Below are positions 1 through 9,081 of a DNA stretch of 64,000 nt, piece after piece. Each line of letters begins with the position of its first letter. The stretch's first letter is position 1. Origin of the DNA: Microseira wollei NIES-4236 (GTDB lineage Bacteria > Cyanobacteriota > Cyanobacteriia > Cyanobacteriales > Aerosakkonemataceae); assembly GCF_020521235.1 (NCBI RefSeq), contig NZ_BLAY01000007.1:1-64000 (forward strand), read 5' to 3'. A program made the position numbers and the translations under genes. The notes under the pieces were generated by a model that saw only the letters and a program-made list of their open reading frames with translations, was not told the DNA's origin and ran no database searches.

Positions 1-460
1 GGCACGGCAATCTCCAGATTGTGGGTGTGAAGACTTTGGTGATCGATGCCGTGCCCCTACTGACTGGGCACGGCAATCTCCAGATTGTGGGTGTGAAGAC
101 TTTGGTGATCGATGCCGTGCCCCTACTGACTGGGCACGGCAATCTCCAGATTGTGGGTGTGAAGACTTTGGTGATCGATGCCGTGCCCCTACTCAACGGG
201 CACGGCAATCTCCAGATTTTGGCTGTGAAGATTTTGGGGATCGCTGCCGTGCCCCTACTCAACGGGCACGGCAATCTCCAGATTGTGGGTGTGAAGATTT
301 TGGGGATCGCTGCCGTGCCCCTACTCAACGGGCACGGCAATCTCCAGATTGTGGGTGTGAAGATTTTGGCGCTCGATGCCTTGCCCCTACTCAACGGGCA
401 CGGCAATCTCCAGATTGTGGGTGTGAAGATTTTGGGGATCGCTGCCGTGCCCCTACCACT
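1..460. repeat. 66-bp tandem array of hairpin units
   Basis: About seven head-to-tail copies of a 66-bp unit begin near 1, 67, 133, 199, 265, 331 and 397. Each unit holds the arms GGGCACGGCA and TGCCGTGCCC, which are perfect reverse complements. They can pair within a unit, or across the unit boundary around a 9-nt loop (47-56 with 66-75). The first three units are nearly identical; later ones differ in the loop. The array runs off the left edge and ends against the 3' end of the small minus-strand gene at 453. A single-copy relative with 14-bp arms lies at 56071-56134. 66 is divisible by 3, so a long spurious reading frame crosses the array. Confidence 0.95.
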
Positions 461-689
461 CGTATTCCAGCTCGCCTTTTTCAATTTTTTCCAGGATCAG
501 GGTTCTGTACAATTCCAATTCTTCAACGGAAATCTTGCCGTCAGCCCATTCTGCTGCCTTAATCGTTTCTAGTTCTTGTCGCGTCACCTTGCCATCCGCT
601 GTGGCACGCTCGATCGCCGCTTTGAGTTTTTCCAGTTGTCGGATTTCTTCGGCTGTGGGGTTTTTGGCGTTGGGGCGTGAAATTTTCAT
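453..689 (-). CDS. small hypothetical protein with two ADGK-type motifs
   Basis: A 78-residue acidic, helical protein. It carries two short related motifs, ADGKVTRQEL near residue 31 and ADGKISVEEL near residue 49. Such motifs recall half EF-hand loops and the ADGxVxxxE motif of TerB-like domains, but neither loop has the full set of calcium ligands. No signal peptide or membrane segment is visible. It stands alone, with its stop at the edge of the 66-bp repeat array and its start 83 bp from the stop of the cyclase gene downstream of the signalling operon. Function unknown; TerB-like is only a resemblance. Coding status is supported by ATG start, normal composition and conserved-looking motifs. 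Confidence 0.6.
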   Translation of the reverse strand: MKISRPNAKNPTAEEIRQLEKLKAAIERATADGKVTRQELETIKAAEWADGKISVEELELYRTLILEKIEKGELEYEW

Positions 690-772
690 CGTGGCTTCCC
701 TCCAACGAGTTTGAGTCTATCTTATGACCCCTAGTCCGCGATCGCGAAAAGCTTAACTGGGATTTAAACTAT

Positions 773-2761
773 TTATTTGCGCCCCTTTAATAAATACGCC
801 ATCATTTCTCCTTTGCCTTTGACCGCGATCAGACCCCGTTCTTGCAGCCAAAAACGATCGCGCAATCGATCGTAGGTATCCTGGGTTACCTGAATCTCAC
901 CCGGTATCCCGTGAGATTCCATGCGGCTAGCTGTATTGACCGTATCCCCCCAGAGGTCGTAGATAAACTTTTTAACACCAATCACCCCCGCCGTCACGGG
1001 GCCGGTATGAATCCCAATTCGCATCCTAAAATTTTGACCAGTCTCGGCGTTAAACTGAACCATTGTGGCTTGCATGTCGAGTGCCATTTCCGCCACCGCA
1101 AGGGCGTGATCCGGTTTGGGGAGGGGAATACCTCCCACTACCATGTAAGCATCTCCGATCGTCTTGATTTTTTCTAACCCGTGTCGGTCGGCGAGATAGT
1201 CAAACTCTGAAAAAATCGCGTTCAGCATATGAACCAATTCTGTGGGCGAGATGCGAGTTGATAGTTCTGTAAAGCCAACGATATCGCCAAACAGAACGCT
1301 TACTTCAGCAAAGTGTTCGGCAATCGTTCTTTGATCCTTTTTCAGGCGTTCGGCAATCGTGGCGGGTAAGATATTCAACAGCAAGCGATCGGTTTGTTGC
1401 TGTTGATAGCGCAGTGCTTCTTCTGCTTGCTTGCGCTTCATATACTGACCGATTTGGCTACCAATCGCCGCCATCACCTGGAGCAAATCTGCATCGGGTG
1501 GTTCGACTTCGCGACCAAAAAATGTCATCACCCCCAAAACTTCACCGTTTCCCATGATGGGAAAACCCAAAGCCTCGTGCAATCCCTGTTGCGATGCCAA
1601 ACTCGCGAGGGGAAAGTTGGCATCATCCACCACATCGGTCATCCACAAGGGGGAACAATTCTGCCAAACGCGACCAGCTAATCCTACACCCAACTCAAAG
1701 CTACTATGCCAGGTAAGGTTGGCAAACTCTGAGATGGAAACTGATGGTTTTACCCACTGTTGGGCGCATCGCAATAAGATCGGAATCGGACAACTTTCCC
1801 CTGCATTCGCTGGTGGAATTGCCTGCTGATTGGGTATCCACAGTTGACCCACATCCCATCCCAAATGTTCGCAAAGCGCTGATAAAATTTTTGGCGCGGC
1901 GACAGAAAGCGTGGCAGACTCGGATAAGCTGCGGGTTATGGCATACTGCGCCGCCTTGCGCTTTTCGGCGCGCAGGCGTTCGGTGATATCTCGACCGACA
2001 TAAACAAAATCGGTAATCCCCTCGATTTCTGTCTCAATTGCGGAACAAGAAAAGGCCACGTCAATTTTTTTGCCGGTTTTGGTTTTACAAACGATTGTTA
2101 AATCTTTAAATACTTCATTTTGTTGCCCGTAACGCGATTCAATCGCTTGCAGCAATATTTTTCCATCTGATGCGATCGCTGAAATTGGCTGGTCGATTAA
2201 TTCCCCTTCGCTGTAGCCAAACAAATCTATAGCCGCTTGATTGACTGTTTTGATATTTCCCAAGTTGTTGGTCACTAACAATACTTCTGCCATCGCATTA
2301 ATAATGCCATCCAAGTAATGCTTCGCCGCAGCCATTGCACTGGCTAACAAACTGGTTTCATTGTATCCCTGGACTAAGTTTTGCTCCAAAACCATCTGTT
2401 TGGTTACATCTTCAATTAAAAAAAACAACCGTTCTTGCAACTTTTCTTCACTATATTTATCGCTGACAATTAAAATATCCACATACAGGGGATTGTGCGG
2501 GTCTAACAACCGACCAATCGCTTTTAAATTGAAACTTTTCTCCCGACCTTCAAGCACGTCGATCAGGATCTCTTCACACCCGAACAGTTCCGGAAAGCCA
2601 AATCGGACATCTTGCCCCAGCTTCACCTGATTCGGATCGTCGGCGAAGCGTTCCACACCCTCAGACATTTCTAGAATGTTGAATTCCCGGTCTACTGCCA
2701 AGTATTCCAGGTTCCGGTTTGGCAATAAGTGAGTTAATAGTTGCTTGACGAGGGTGTTCAT
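773..2761 (-). CDS. PAS-PAS-GAF class III adenylate cyclase
   Basis: A 662-residue soluble protein predicted to make cAMP from ATP. In order: a divergent PAS-like domain (about 16-125), a canonical PAS domain (about 145-262), a GAF domain (about 285-440), a short helix, and a class III nucleotide cyclase domain (about 485-655). The catalytic set looks complete: metal-binding Asp493 and Asp537, adenine-selecting Lys533 and Asp602, and transition-state Asn609 and Arg613. The Lys/Asp pair favours adenylate over guanylate cyclase. The gene is last in a minus-strand series and shares its unusual N-terminal PAS with the two genes before it. The sensor ligand is not readable from sequence. Confidence 0.92.
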   Translation of the reverse strand: MNTLVKQLLTHLLPNRNLEYLAVDREFNILEMSEGVERFADDPNQVKLGQDVRFGFPELFGCEEILIDVLEGREKSFNLKAIGRLLDPHNPLYVDILIVSDKYSEEKLQERLFFLIEDVTKQMVLEQNLVQGYNETSLLASAMAAAKHYLDGIINAMAEVLLVTNNLGNIKTVNQAAIDLFGYSEGELIDQPISAIASDGKILLQAIESRYGQQNEVFKDLTIVCKTKTGKKIDVAFSCSAIETEIEGITDFVYVGRDITERLRAEKRKAAQYAITRSLSESATLSVAAPKILSALCEHLGWDVGQLWIPNQQAIPPANAGESCPIPILLRCAQQWVKPSVSISEFANLTWHSSFELGVGLAGRVWQNCSPLWMTDVVDDANFPLASLASQQGLHEALGFPIMGNGEVLGVMTFFGREVEPPDADLLQVMAAIGSQIGQYMKRKQAEEALRYQQQQTDRLLLNILPATIAERLKKDQRTIAEHFAEVSVLFGDIVGFTELSTRISPTELVHMLNAIFSEFDYLADRHGLEKIKTIGDAYMVVGGIPLPKPDHALAVAEMALDMQATMVQFNAETGQNFRMRIGIHTGPVTAGVIGVKKFIYDLWGDTVNTASRMESHGIPGEIQVTQDTYDRLRDRFWLQERGLIAVKGKGEMMAYLLKGRK

Positions 2762-2832
2762 TAGGTGTTATTATTTTAGTATCTATTTTTTCATAATATA
2801 TCAATCTAAGAGTATTTTTTTTAGCGATGGCT

Positions 2833-3573
2833 CTACCTACAAGCGCTCGTTAATTCTCGAACAACATAGACAAAATCTTGGCATTCGTTAAATTCTGTTT
2901 GAATAGTTGAAGGGGAAAAGGTGACGGCAATTTTTTGACTATTTTTTGTTTTCAGATCTTTTAAAAATTTGCTATTACAGGTTTTATGGGCTATTTTCTC
3001 ATCAGCGACGAGGGTTAATATCGGTTGAGCAATTAATTCTGCCTCCCCATACCCAAACAACTCTAAAGCGGCTAGATTAACTGTTTTTATCTTTCCCGAA
3101 CTCGTCGTCACGAAGGCTTCAGGCATTGAGGTGAGAATTTGATTCAGGTAATTTTTGCAGGCATCTAAGGCAATTGATTGCCGAGTTGTTTCACGAATTG
3201 TCTGTGCTAAATATTGTTCTGAAATCATTTTTTCCGTCACATCTTCCAACAAAATTATCAAATTCGGTTGAAAAGACTTTTCATTTCGCTCTGAAACCCT
3301 AGCAATTCCTGTTAATTCAAAAATATCCTGCCTTGCTGGAAGCACAGCGGTTAAAATATCTTCAAACCCAATCAGTTCGGGAAAGCTGTCGCGGATATCT
3401 TTTCCCAGCTTCACTTGGGTAGCATGTTCGGCAAACTGTTGAACTTGCTGGGATATGTCTTTGATGCTGAAGTTTTCATCCACTACCAGGTATTCCATTT
3501 GGCGTGGTTTTGAAGCGTGGTTGAAAATCTGATCGAGTACCCAGTATTTCATAGTAGTAATGGAATAGTTCAA
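2833..3573 (-). CDS. PAS-only signalling protein without output domain
   Basis: A 246-residue protein with two PAS-type domains and nothing after them. It ends just where the paralogous histidine kinase and cyclase continue into output domains. The N-terminal domain keeps the family pattern YLVVDENF, VKLGKDIRDSFPELIG and FEDIL; the second keeps LFGYGEAELI. Its ATG overlaps the TGA of the upstream histidine kinase by 4 bases (ATGA), so translation is probably coupled. It could be a regulatory PAS partner that heterodimerises with its neighbours, or a truncated duplicate of the kinase or cyclase. The reading frame is clean, which favours a working protein. Confidence 0.85.
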   Translation of the reverse strand: MNYSITTMKYWVLDQIFNHASKPRQMEYLVVDENFSIKDISQQVQQFAEHATQVKLGKDIRDSFPELIGFEDILTAVLPARQDIFELTGIARVSERNEKSFQPNLIILLEDVTEKMISEQYLAQTIRETTRQSIALDACKNYLNQILTSMPEAFVTTSSGKIKTVNLAALELFGYGEAELIAQPILTLVADEKIAHKTCNSKFLKDLKTKNSQKIAVTFSPSTIQTEFNECQDFVYVVRELTSACR

Positions 3574-5090
3574 GAAAGTCCTTGACTCAAGGGTATCGTG
3601 ACTGTAAACTTAGTGCCCACTCCTACTTCGCTCTCCACTGCAATTTTGCCCCCGTGCAAGTCTAAAGCTTGCTTGACAATTGATAAACCGAGTCCGGTTC
3701 CGGGAATTTTACCTACATTTTTCCCTCGATGAAACAACTCAAACAATTGTTTTTGGTCTTCTGAAGTAATGCCAATGCCCTCGTCTTTAATTTTAAAAAT
3801 TACTGATTGCTCCTGATAATTTAGGTCAAAATAAACGGTGGTGCCTTCAGGAGAATACTTCACCGCATTCGAGAGTAAATTTGTCAGGATGTGCCGCAGC
3901 AGGTTTTCATCCATACAATGAAAAAAGGGGGTAAAGTTGCTTTCCTTTCCCCCTTCATTGTCGTTATTAATGGCAAAAATAATTTGGCGTTTGCCCCCCG
4001 CCGCCAGTTTTATTTGTTCTACTAATTCATTGCAGAATTTTATTAAATCGATGGCTGCTGGATTAAATTTTAATTTGCCTGCTTCTGCTTTGTTGATGAC
4101 CAACACATCTTTTAATAGCTCGGTCATTTGGTTAGCGGCTGTTTTAATGTTCTCAATATATTCGAGGTTTTCTTCTGGGGTTGATTCAGTACCGTAGTGT
4201 TCGAGTAAGGCAACGGACATGAGTATACTGTTGAGTGGATTGCCAAATTCATGGGTGACCATTGAGAAAAAGCGGAATTTTAATTCGCTGAGTTCTTTTT
4301 CTTTAGCCAGCGCCTGACGAATTTCTGCTTCCGCTTGCTTGCGCTTGGTGATGTCCCGACCAATATAAACAAAATTGTGTAACTCTTCTATATCGGTTTG
4401 AATAGGAGAACGGGAAAACCCTAAGATAATTTCTTTGCCTGTTTTGGTTTGACAAACTACTTCTACATCTTTAAATATGCTTTTTTTAGGTGCGTCAGGT
4501 TTTTGCACAACCTTCGATAAAAAAATTTCATCGGGTATTAGCGTCGAAATATGTTGATTAATTAACTCTTCTTCCCTATAACCCCACAAATCTTTGGCGG
4601 CTATATTAACTTTTTTTATATAACCCGATTCAGTTGTGACTAACAATATATCTGTCATCGCGTCGATAATTTTATCGATGTATTCTTTGTACTGAGCTAG
4701 GGTACTTGATAAAAGACTTGTTTCCCGGATTGTCTGTGCTAAACTTTGCTCTAAAAGCATTTTTTCACTCACATCTTCAAAAATGATAAATATTTCGCTT
4801 TCTGAATCTTTTTGATTTTTCCTGAATAAAACAGAAATATCAATGTAGAGAGGAGAATTTGGTTCGGAAAATCGTTGAATTCCTTTTAACTCGAAACTCT
4901 TCATTCGTTCATCAAAGATGGCCATCAGGATTTCTTCAATTCCAATAAATTCTGGAAAGCCGAGGCGGATATCTTTTCCCTTTTTTACCTCATGAGGAGA
5001 ATCAGCAAAGCGTTGCACTGCCAAGGAAGTTTCTTGTATTTTTAATTCTCGATCGAGCGTGAGGTAATCCATAATTCTAAGCAGATTCAA
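3570..5090 (-). CDS. PAS-PAS sensor histidine kinase
   Basis: A 506-residue soluble histidine kinase. Two PAS-type domains (about 8-112 and 135-248) are followed by a HisKA dimerisation domain with the phospho-accepting His280 in an HEFGNP box. A HATPase domain follows, with N-box Asn408, a G1 box at 436 (DEGIG) and a G2 box at 464 (GTGLG). It has no transmembrane segment, so it senses a cytoplasmic signal. No response regulator gene lies nearby. Its first ATG lies inside the 3' end of the GTPase gene (14-base overlap). An ATG six codons later, matching the start of the paralogous PAS domains, is equally possible. Confidence 0.92.
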   Translation of the reverse strand: MNLLRIMDYLTLDRELKIQETSLAVQRFADSPHEVKKGKDIRLGFPEFIGIEEILMAIFDERMKSFELKGIQRFSEPNSPLYIDISVLFRKNQKDSESEIFIIFEDVSEKMLLEQSLAQTIRETSLLSSTLAQYKEYIDKIIDAMTDILLVTTESGYIKKVNIAAKDLWGYREEELINQHISTLIPDEIFLSKVVQKPDAPKKSIFKDVEVVCQTKTGKEIILGFSRSPIQTDIEELHNFVYIGRDITKRKQAEAEIRQALAKEKELSELKFRFFSMVTHEFGNPLNSILMSVALLEHYGTESTPEENLEYIENIKTAANQMTELLKDVLVINKAEAGKLKFNPAAIDLIKFCNELVEQIKLAAGGKRQIIFAINNDNEGGKESNFTPFFHCMDENLLRHILTNLLSNAVKYSPEGTTVYFDLNYQEQSVIFKIKDEGIGITSEDQKQLFELFHRGKNVGKIPGTGLGLSIVKQALDLHGGKIAVESEVGVGTKFTVTIPLSQGLS

Positions 5091-5610
5091 CGATGCGGTA
5101 ACTTAATTTTTCAAAAAGCTCGTCAACATGGATTCCGGTTTTGGCGGATGTGGGATAGGTTTGTATCACTCGCTCGTGGTCGTTGAATTGATAATTGAAA
5201 AGTAGTTTTTCTACTTTCTCTTCATCTACCAGATCGGCTTTATTTAAAGCAATAACAATAAACCCTTTGGGATTTACGGATAAAAACAGCTGAATATGCT
5301 CTGGAATCCGATCTAAGGTTTCCTGACGGCTGAAATCGCCAACGATGACGGCGCCAGCGGCACCTTGCAGATAGGTGGGAGCGATCGCTTTAAATTTGGT
5401 ATGACCTTCAATATCCCAAATCAGCAACTGCACGTTCAGCTGATCTTGCTGTTTTATGTCGGCTAATTCCACCGTTTTGCGGGAAATCTTGACTCCCACC
5501 GTTGAAAGATACTTATCGTTGAACTGGCGTTCTACAAAGCGACGAATTAAGCTGGTTTTACCCACCCCGAAATCGCCAACCATACAGATTTTTTTGGATA
5601 TTGCTGACAT
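5077..5610 (-). CDS. Rab/Ras-like small GTPase
   Basis: A 177-residue stand-alone G domain. All five G motifs are visible: P-loop GDFGVGKTS near residue 12, a switch I Thr in LSTVGVK, WDIEG (G3), NKAD (G4) and TSAK (G5). Gly rather than Ala or Gln follows the Walker lysine region as in Rab/Rho-like proteins, and G3 has Glu before Gly. There is no C-terminal cysteine for prenylation. It sits between a membrane protein with a longin/roadblock-like region and PAS output proteins. It may therefore be a switch whose partner is the upstream membrane protein and whose effectors are the kinase or cyclase; that wiring is inference. Start is ATG with no overlap upstream. Confidence 0.93.
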   Translation of the reverse strand: MSAISKKICMVGDFGVGKTSLIRRFVERQFNDKYLSTVGVKISRKTVELADIKQQDQLNVQLLIWDIEGHTKFKAIAPTYLQGAAGAVIVGDFSRQETLDRIPEHIQLFLSVNPKGFIVIALNKADLVDEEKVEKLLFNYQFNDHERVIQTYPTSAKTGIHVDELFEKLSYRIVESA

Positions 5611-5688
5611 GACTTAATTGCTCTATTTTATCTGACAAAAGCTTACTATCATATCACTTATTATCCGCTCTTGCTTAATATTTTATTT

Positions 5689-8085
5689 TTATTTAATTGC
5701 TGGAACTGGCGTCAACGCCTCGAACCGCACAACGCGGCTTCTGGCGGCCTCTCGCTCCGGATCGACATCGAGGGGGGGTTGAGCGGTTCCAGCTATCAGT
5801 AAGCGCTTGGGGGCGATGCCAGCGCGGATGAGAGCATCTCGCACGGTTTTGGCTCGTTCCAAGGATAGGCGCTGGTTTTCTGGCAGGGTGCCGGTGCGAT
5901 CGCTATGCCCGATTATTTTTAGATTTATTCCTGTATTTTTGCTGAGAATATCCTTAACTTGGTTAATTTTGTCACCCGCATCTGGGAAAGTTAATTCAGC
6001 AGAACCCAATTCAAAATAGATGCGGGCGTCAATTTTGAACGGCTGTAGCTGGACGGTGTTGGTCACAGATGTAACACCGGGAATTTGAGCAAACGCTTGG
6101 GTAATTTTCTGGGCATCGGTAAAAGAGTTGACAGTCCCGGACAAGGTCACTTTACCTGCATTGTATTGCGCCGCGATCGCCATGCCGTTAGTTTGATTGA
6201 GAACAGATGTCACCCGTTTAACTTCTGCACCTGCTAAGACCGGATCGGGAGGAACTTCGACGGCAACGATCTGATTGTATAACTTTAGGTTGGGTGCCGA
6301 GTCGCGGGCGATTTTTTCGGCTTTTTGGCGCAGATACTCAGTTGGCAACTTGCCAGACAGACGCAGGGTATCTCCATCCGCCTTGACGTTGAGGCGGTAT
6401 ACGGCTAATTCTGGGGCAGATGCTAAAGCTGCGGCGGCGTTAGCTTCGATGCGGCGGTCGATGCTGTTGCGATAGGCAAAAATTCCCCAAGGCACGAGAA
6501 CCAAGCTCAAAGCTGCTAAGCTAACGCCGATCAGGGCAACTGGCGGTTTTGCTGCTTTCTGCTTGGAGGGGGTTTCTATCAACTTATCTAACATCGATCC
6601 CACCGGCGCGGGAACGTTAGCAGGATCGCCGTCAAACGACTCGATGGCTTTACCGTACTTGATGATGATAGTACTCAATGTTTGCCGCAGTTGTTTAATG
6701 AACTGTTTGGGCGGATCTCCTTTAATCACGATTGCCAGGTAGCAATATCCCGCCACTTCTAAAATGATTTTAGAATTGCCGTAGTCGATGGCATCGAGTT
6801 CGGAAATCTCTCCTGTCTGCGAGATACAATCATTGACGAAACTGCGGATAGCGGTGAGCATTCCTGCTACCATGTCTGCTTCTAGTCTCTGCTCTCCAGA
6901 CATCTGGACTTCTGAAATTACCAGTCCAGAAGTTTTGTGAATTAAAAAGATAGCTTGGACGGTAAAGGGTATTGATTCTTTGAATATTAGTTCTCCCTCA
7001 GAAACTCCTTGCACTTTGGCGCGGATTTTGCGGCTAATTCCTTGTACGCTAAAAGCATTGGAGACTTTTTCGTTAATGTCGCGAATCGCTTCGGCTATGT
7101 ATCTGGCAACGGTGCTGCCAATTACTGGATAAAGTGCGTCTACCATTGCGTCGCGTTCGAGGGCAATTTGTTCTTTGATTGCTTTGCCCATTGTCGGTGC
7201 AAGCGCTTGAGCAACTTCTTCGGGAGCATTGCTGATTTGTTGGGTAATTGCCGCCGCGATTAAAGGCGCTAAAGCCGCACTCATTGCTTCCCGGTCTTGC
7301 TCGGTTCTGCTCTCAATGATTTGATCTATGATCGGAGCGATCGCCCCTACTACTTCATCTTTAGACTCGTCTACTTTGCGACTTAAAAGTTCTGCTATCC
7401 ACGGCAAAAGTAAATTTATCAACTCGCTTGGTTCGTAAATTTGATGCTCTAGATTTGCGACTTTCTGGTCTACATAAGCCACCAATTCGCGCACCTCAGA
7501 TACTTCTGGCTGTACTAAAATATCTTGCAACCGCTTAAACGGATCGTCCTCGATTTCCGCTTCTTCTTCCCCGATTGCGGCTATCTCTGCCTGGTTTTCC
7601 CCCAAGGCATTCTCGATTTCTAAATTCTCTTTACTCGTTGTTGATCCCGCCACCGAAAATAACTGACTTATCAGTTCTATCGATCTATCTTCGTCGATTT
7701 CCGGCGTTTGGTTTAAATTATTTTCTTCTGGTTGGGATTGGTGATTCCAAGTTTCTTGACTGCGTTCGATTCTAGTTGGTAGGGGGGATTTTTTTTCCTT
7801 TTCCGCGTTTCCTGCATTGCTACCCTGAAGCGATGGCAACCCAATTTCTTTTGCGGGTGGCAGTGCCAACATTTGGGGTGGTTGAAACAGGTTTTTCCAT
7901 GCTTCTATTTCCCCGCCTGTTTCCTCAAGCGATGAGGGTTTTAAATCCAACTCAGGTGACTCGTTCTGGTCGATGATTTTTAGTTCTACCAGCAGATCCA
8001 ACAAGCCATTGATCTGGTTTAGTGCTACGGCACTTTCAACCTCTGGGGAATGGATCTCCTCTAGATTTTCTTTGGTTGTATCCAT
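5689..8085 (-). CDS. membrane protein with longin-like region, BON and OmpA domains
   Basis: A 798-residue protein. The first 200 or so residues are acidic and low-complexity. Next is a helical region, then a segment at about 355-480 (start IRAKVQGVSEGEL, end AIVIKGDPP) whose pattern of a LIHKTSGLVIS strand, a long helix and a YLAIVIKG strand resembles longin/roadblock-like domains. One transmembrane helix follows (about 517-535), then two BON-like segments and an OmpA C-terminal peptidoglycan-binding domain (IYFELGSAELTF, GHSDRTGT, ERAKTVRDAL). This places the OmpA end in the periplasm on peptidoglycan and the longin-like end in the cytoplasm, next to the GTPase encoded by the following gene. 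The longin call is by eye. Confidence 0.85.
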   Translation of the reverse strand: MDTTKENLEEIHSPEVESAVALNQINGLLDLLVELKIIDQNESPELDLKPSSLEETGGEIEAWKNLFQPPQMLALPPAKEIGLPSLQGSNAGNAEKEKKSPLPTRIERSQETWNHQSQPEENNLNQTPEIDEDRSIELISQLFSVAGSTTSKENLEIENALGENQAEIAAIGEEEAEIEDDPFKRLQDILVQPEVSEVRELVAYVDQKVANLEHQIYEPSELINLLLPWIAELLSRKVDESKDEVVGAIAPIIDQIIESRTEQDREAMSAALAPLIAAAITQQISNAPEEVAQALAPTMGKAIKEQIALERDAMVDALYPVIGSTVARYIAEAIRDINEKVSNAFSVQGISRKIRAKVQGVSEGELIFKESIPFTVQAIFLIHKTSGLVISEVQMSGEQRLEADMVAGMLTAIRSFVNDCISQTGEISELDAIDYGNSKIILEVAGYCYLAIVIKGDPPKQFIKQLRQTLSTIIIKYGKAIESFDGDPANVPAPVGSMLDKLIETPSKQKAAKPPVALIGVSLAALSLVLVPWGIFAYRNSIDRRIEANAAAALASAPELAVYRLNVKADGDTLRLSGKLPTEYLRQKAEKIARDSAPNLKLYNQIVAVEVPPDPVLAGAEVKRVTSVLNQTNGMAIAAQYNAGKVTLSGTVNSFTDAQKITQAFAQIPGVTSVTNTVQLQPFKIDARIYFELGSAELTFPDAGDKINQVKDILSKNTGINLKIIGHSDRTGTLPENQRLSLERAKTVRDALIRAGIAPKRLLIAGTAQPPLDVDPEREAARSRVVRFEALTPVPAIK

Positions 8086-8167
8086 GCACTGCCATCCCTA
8101 TCCTTATCCTCAAGCTTTAGCCGCCTACAATTCCCCCCACCTGTTTTATCTTAGCTCCAGATTGACT

Positions 8168-8776
8168 TTATGGGTTATCCTCGTCTTCCAGGACGGCAAT
8201 ACCGCCATAAACTTCTGTATCGGTTGCTTCTTTCAATTGGCGAACAAATTCAGTGCCTTTGATTCGCATTGCCACTTCAAACAGAATTTCTGCCATGTCA
8301 TCTTTGGATACCTTGCCACTCCTCAAGGAAGAAAATTGCCGGTCTAGTTCTTCAAAAATTTGATCTCTAAGATTCCGGACATCTTCTTGGAGTCTGGCTT
8401 TAGATTCGGAAAGTTCATCGCGCAAGGAAGCAACTTGCTTATCGACGCTATCATTTAAAGCTTCAATCGTGTTAGAAAACCTTTTGTTCATGCGATCGCT
8501 CAACTGCCGCAGGTCGGCACTTTCTTCAGAAGCGGTTAAGCTGACCGCCTTAATTTTTTTATCTAAAGATTCAACCGTGAGGCGAATTTCAGCCGCGAAA
8601 GAGCTTTTGGTTTCTTCAATGCGATCGCGCAGATCTTGGCGCAGTAAAGATAAGTCCGCCTCTACCTGAGCGAGACGAGTTTCATAGTCTCGCAGTTGCG
8701 GCCCCATGAGAATATCGCGGATTTGGTCTATGTTTCCGAGTCTGTCGCGTAATGCTTCTTTTGTTACTTCAGCCAT
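8168..8776 (-). CDS. coiled-coil protein, first gene of the signalling operon
   Basis: A 202-residue highly charged protein. Residues about 30-150 form long heptad-bearing helices (RLAQVEADLSLLRQDLRDRIEE and several similar stretches), ending in a short acidic tail. No signal peptide or membrane segment. It is the first of six minus-strand genes and is separated by 82 bp from the OmpA protein. It probably forms a coiled-coil scaffold for the membrane protein/GTPase pair. No catalytic motif is visible. ATG start follows a purine-poor leader; the 300-bp divergent region upstream probably holds the operon promoter. Confidence 0.8.
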   Translation of the reverse strand: MAEVTKEALRDRLGNIDQIRDILMGPQLRDYETRLAQVEADLSLLRQDLRDRIEETKSSFAAEIRLTVESLDKKIKAVSLTASEESADLRQLSDRMNKRFSNTIEALNDSVDKQVASLRDELSESKARLQEDVRNLRDQIFEELDRQFSSLRSGKVSKDDMAEILFEVAMRIKGTEFVRQLKEATDTEVYGGIAVLEDEDNP

Positions 8777-9081
8777 GAGAAATACCTAGTAGGGACATAC
8801 AGATCAGCCATAAAACTTGGCTGTCTATCGTCAGTTTACCATCCAAGGCAGATTTAAGAATAAAGTCAGGCTAATTTTATGACTAGCGGGCAATTTTATC
8901 CTGTAATTTTGTTTTTCCTTAAACCATTGCGGCAGCATCTGGATACAGGTAAGAGGGAGAACGAAACTTAGATTCTTCGCACTCTAGAGTTTTTGCTCTC
9001 TCACTCTGGGTTGTCCCTCTCCCTGTCACTTTTACCGCTTTTCGAGTCAAGATAGAGTTAGTATGCTAATTGCTAGCCGGT
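8777..9081. other. divergent intergenic region
   Basis: About 300 bp separate the minus-strand signalling operon from the plus-strand kinase. It should hold promoters for both. I see no clear -10/-35 pair, no long hairpin and no small gene. It is free of the STRR and palindromic repeats that fill most other gaps in this window. Confidence 0.5.

Noticed and set aside
1-460. CRISPR-like array
   Set aside because: Units are contiguous 66-mers with no unique spacers; the variation is in the loop of the repeat itself and no cas genes are present.
21-572. A long plus-strand open frame of 22-residue repeats
   Set aside because: It is the 66-bp DNA repeat read in frame, without a start region or family support, and its end runs antisense into the small gene at 453-689.
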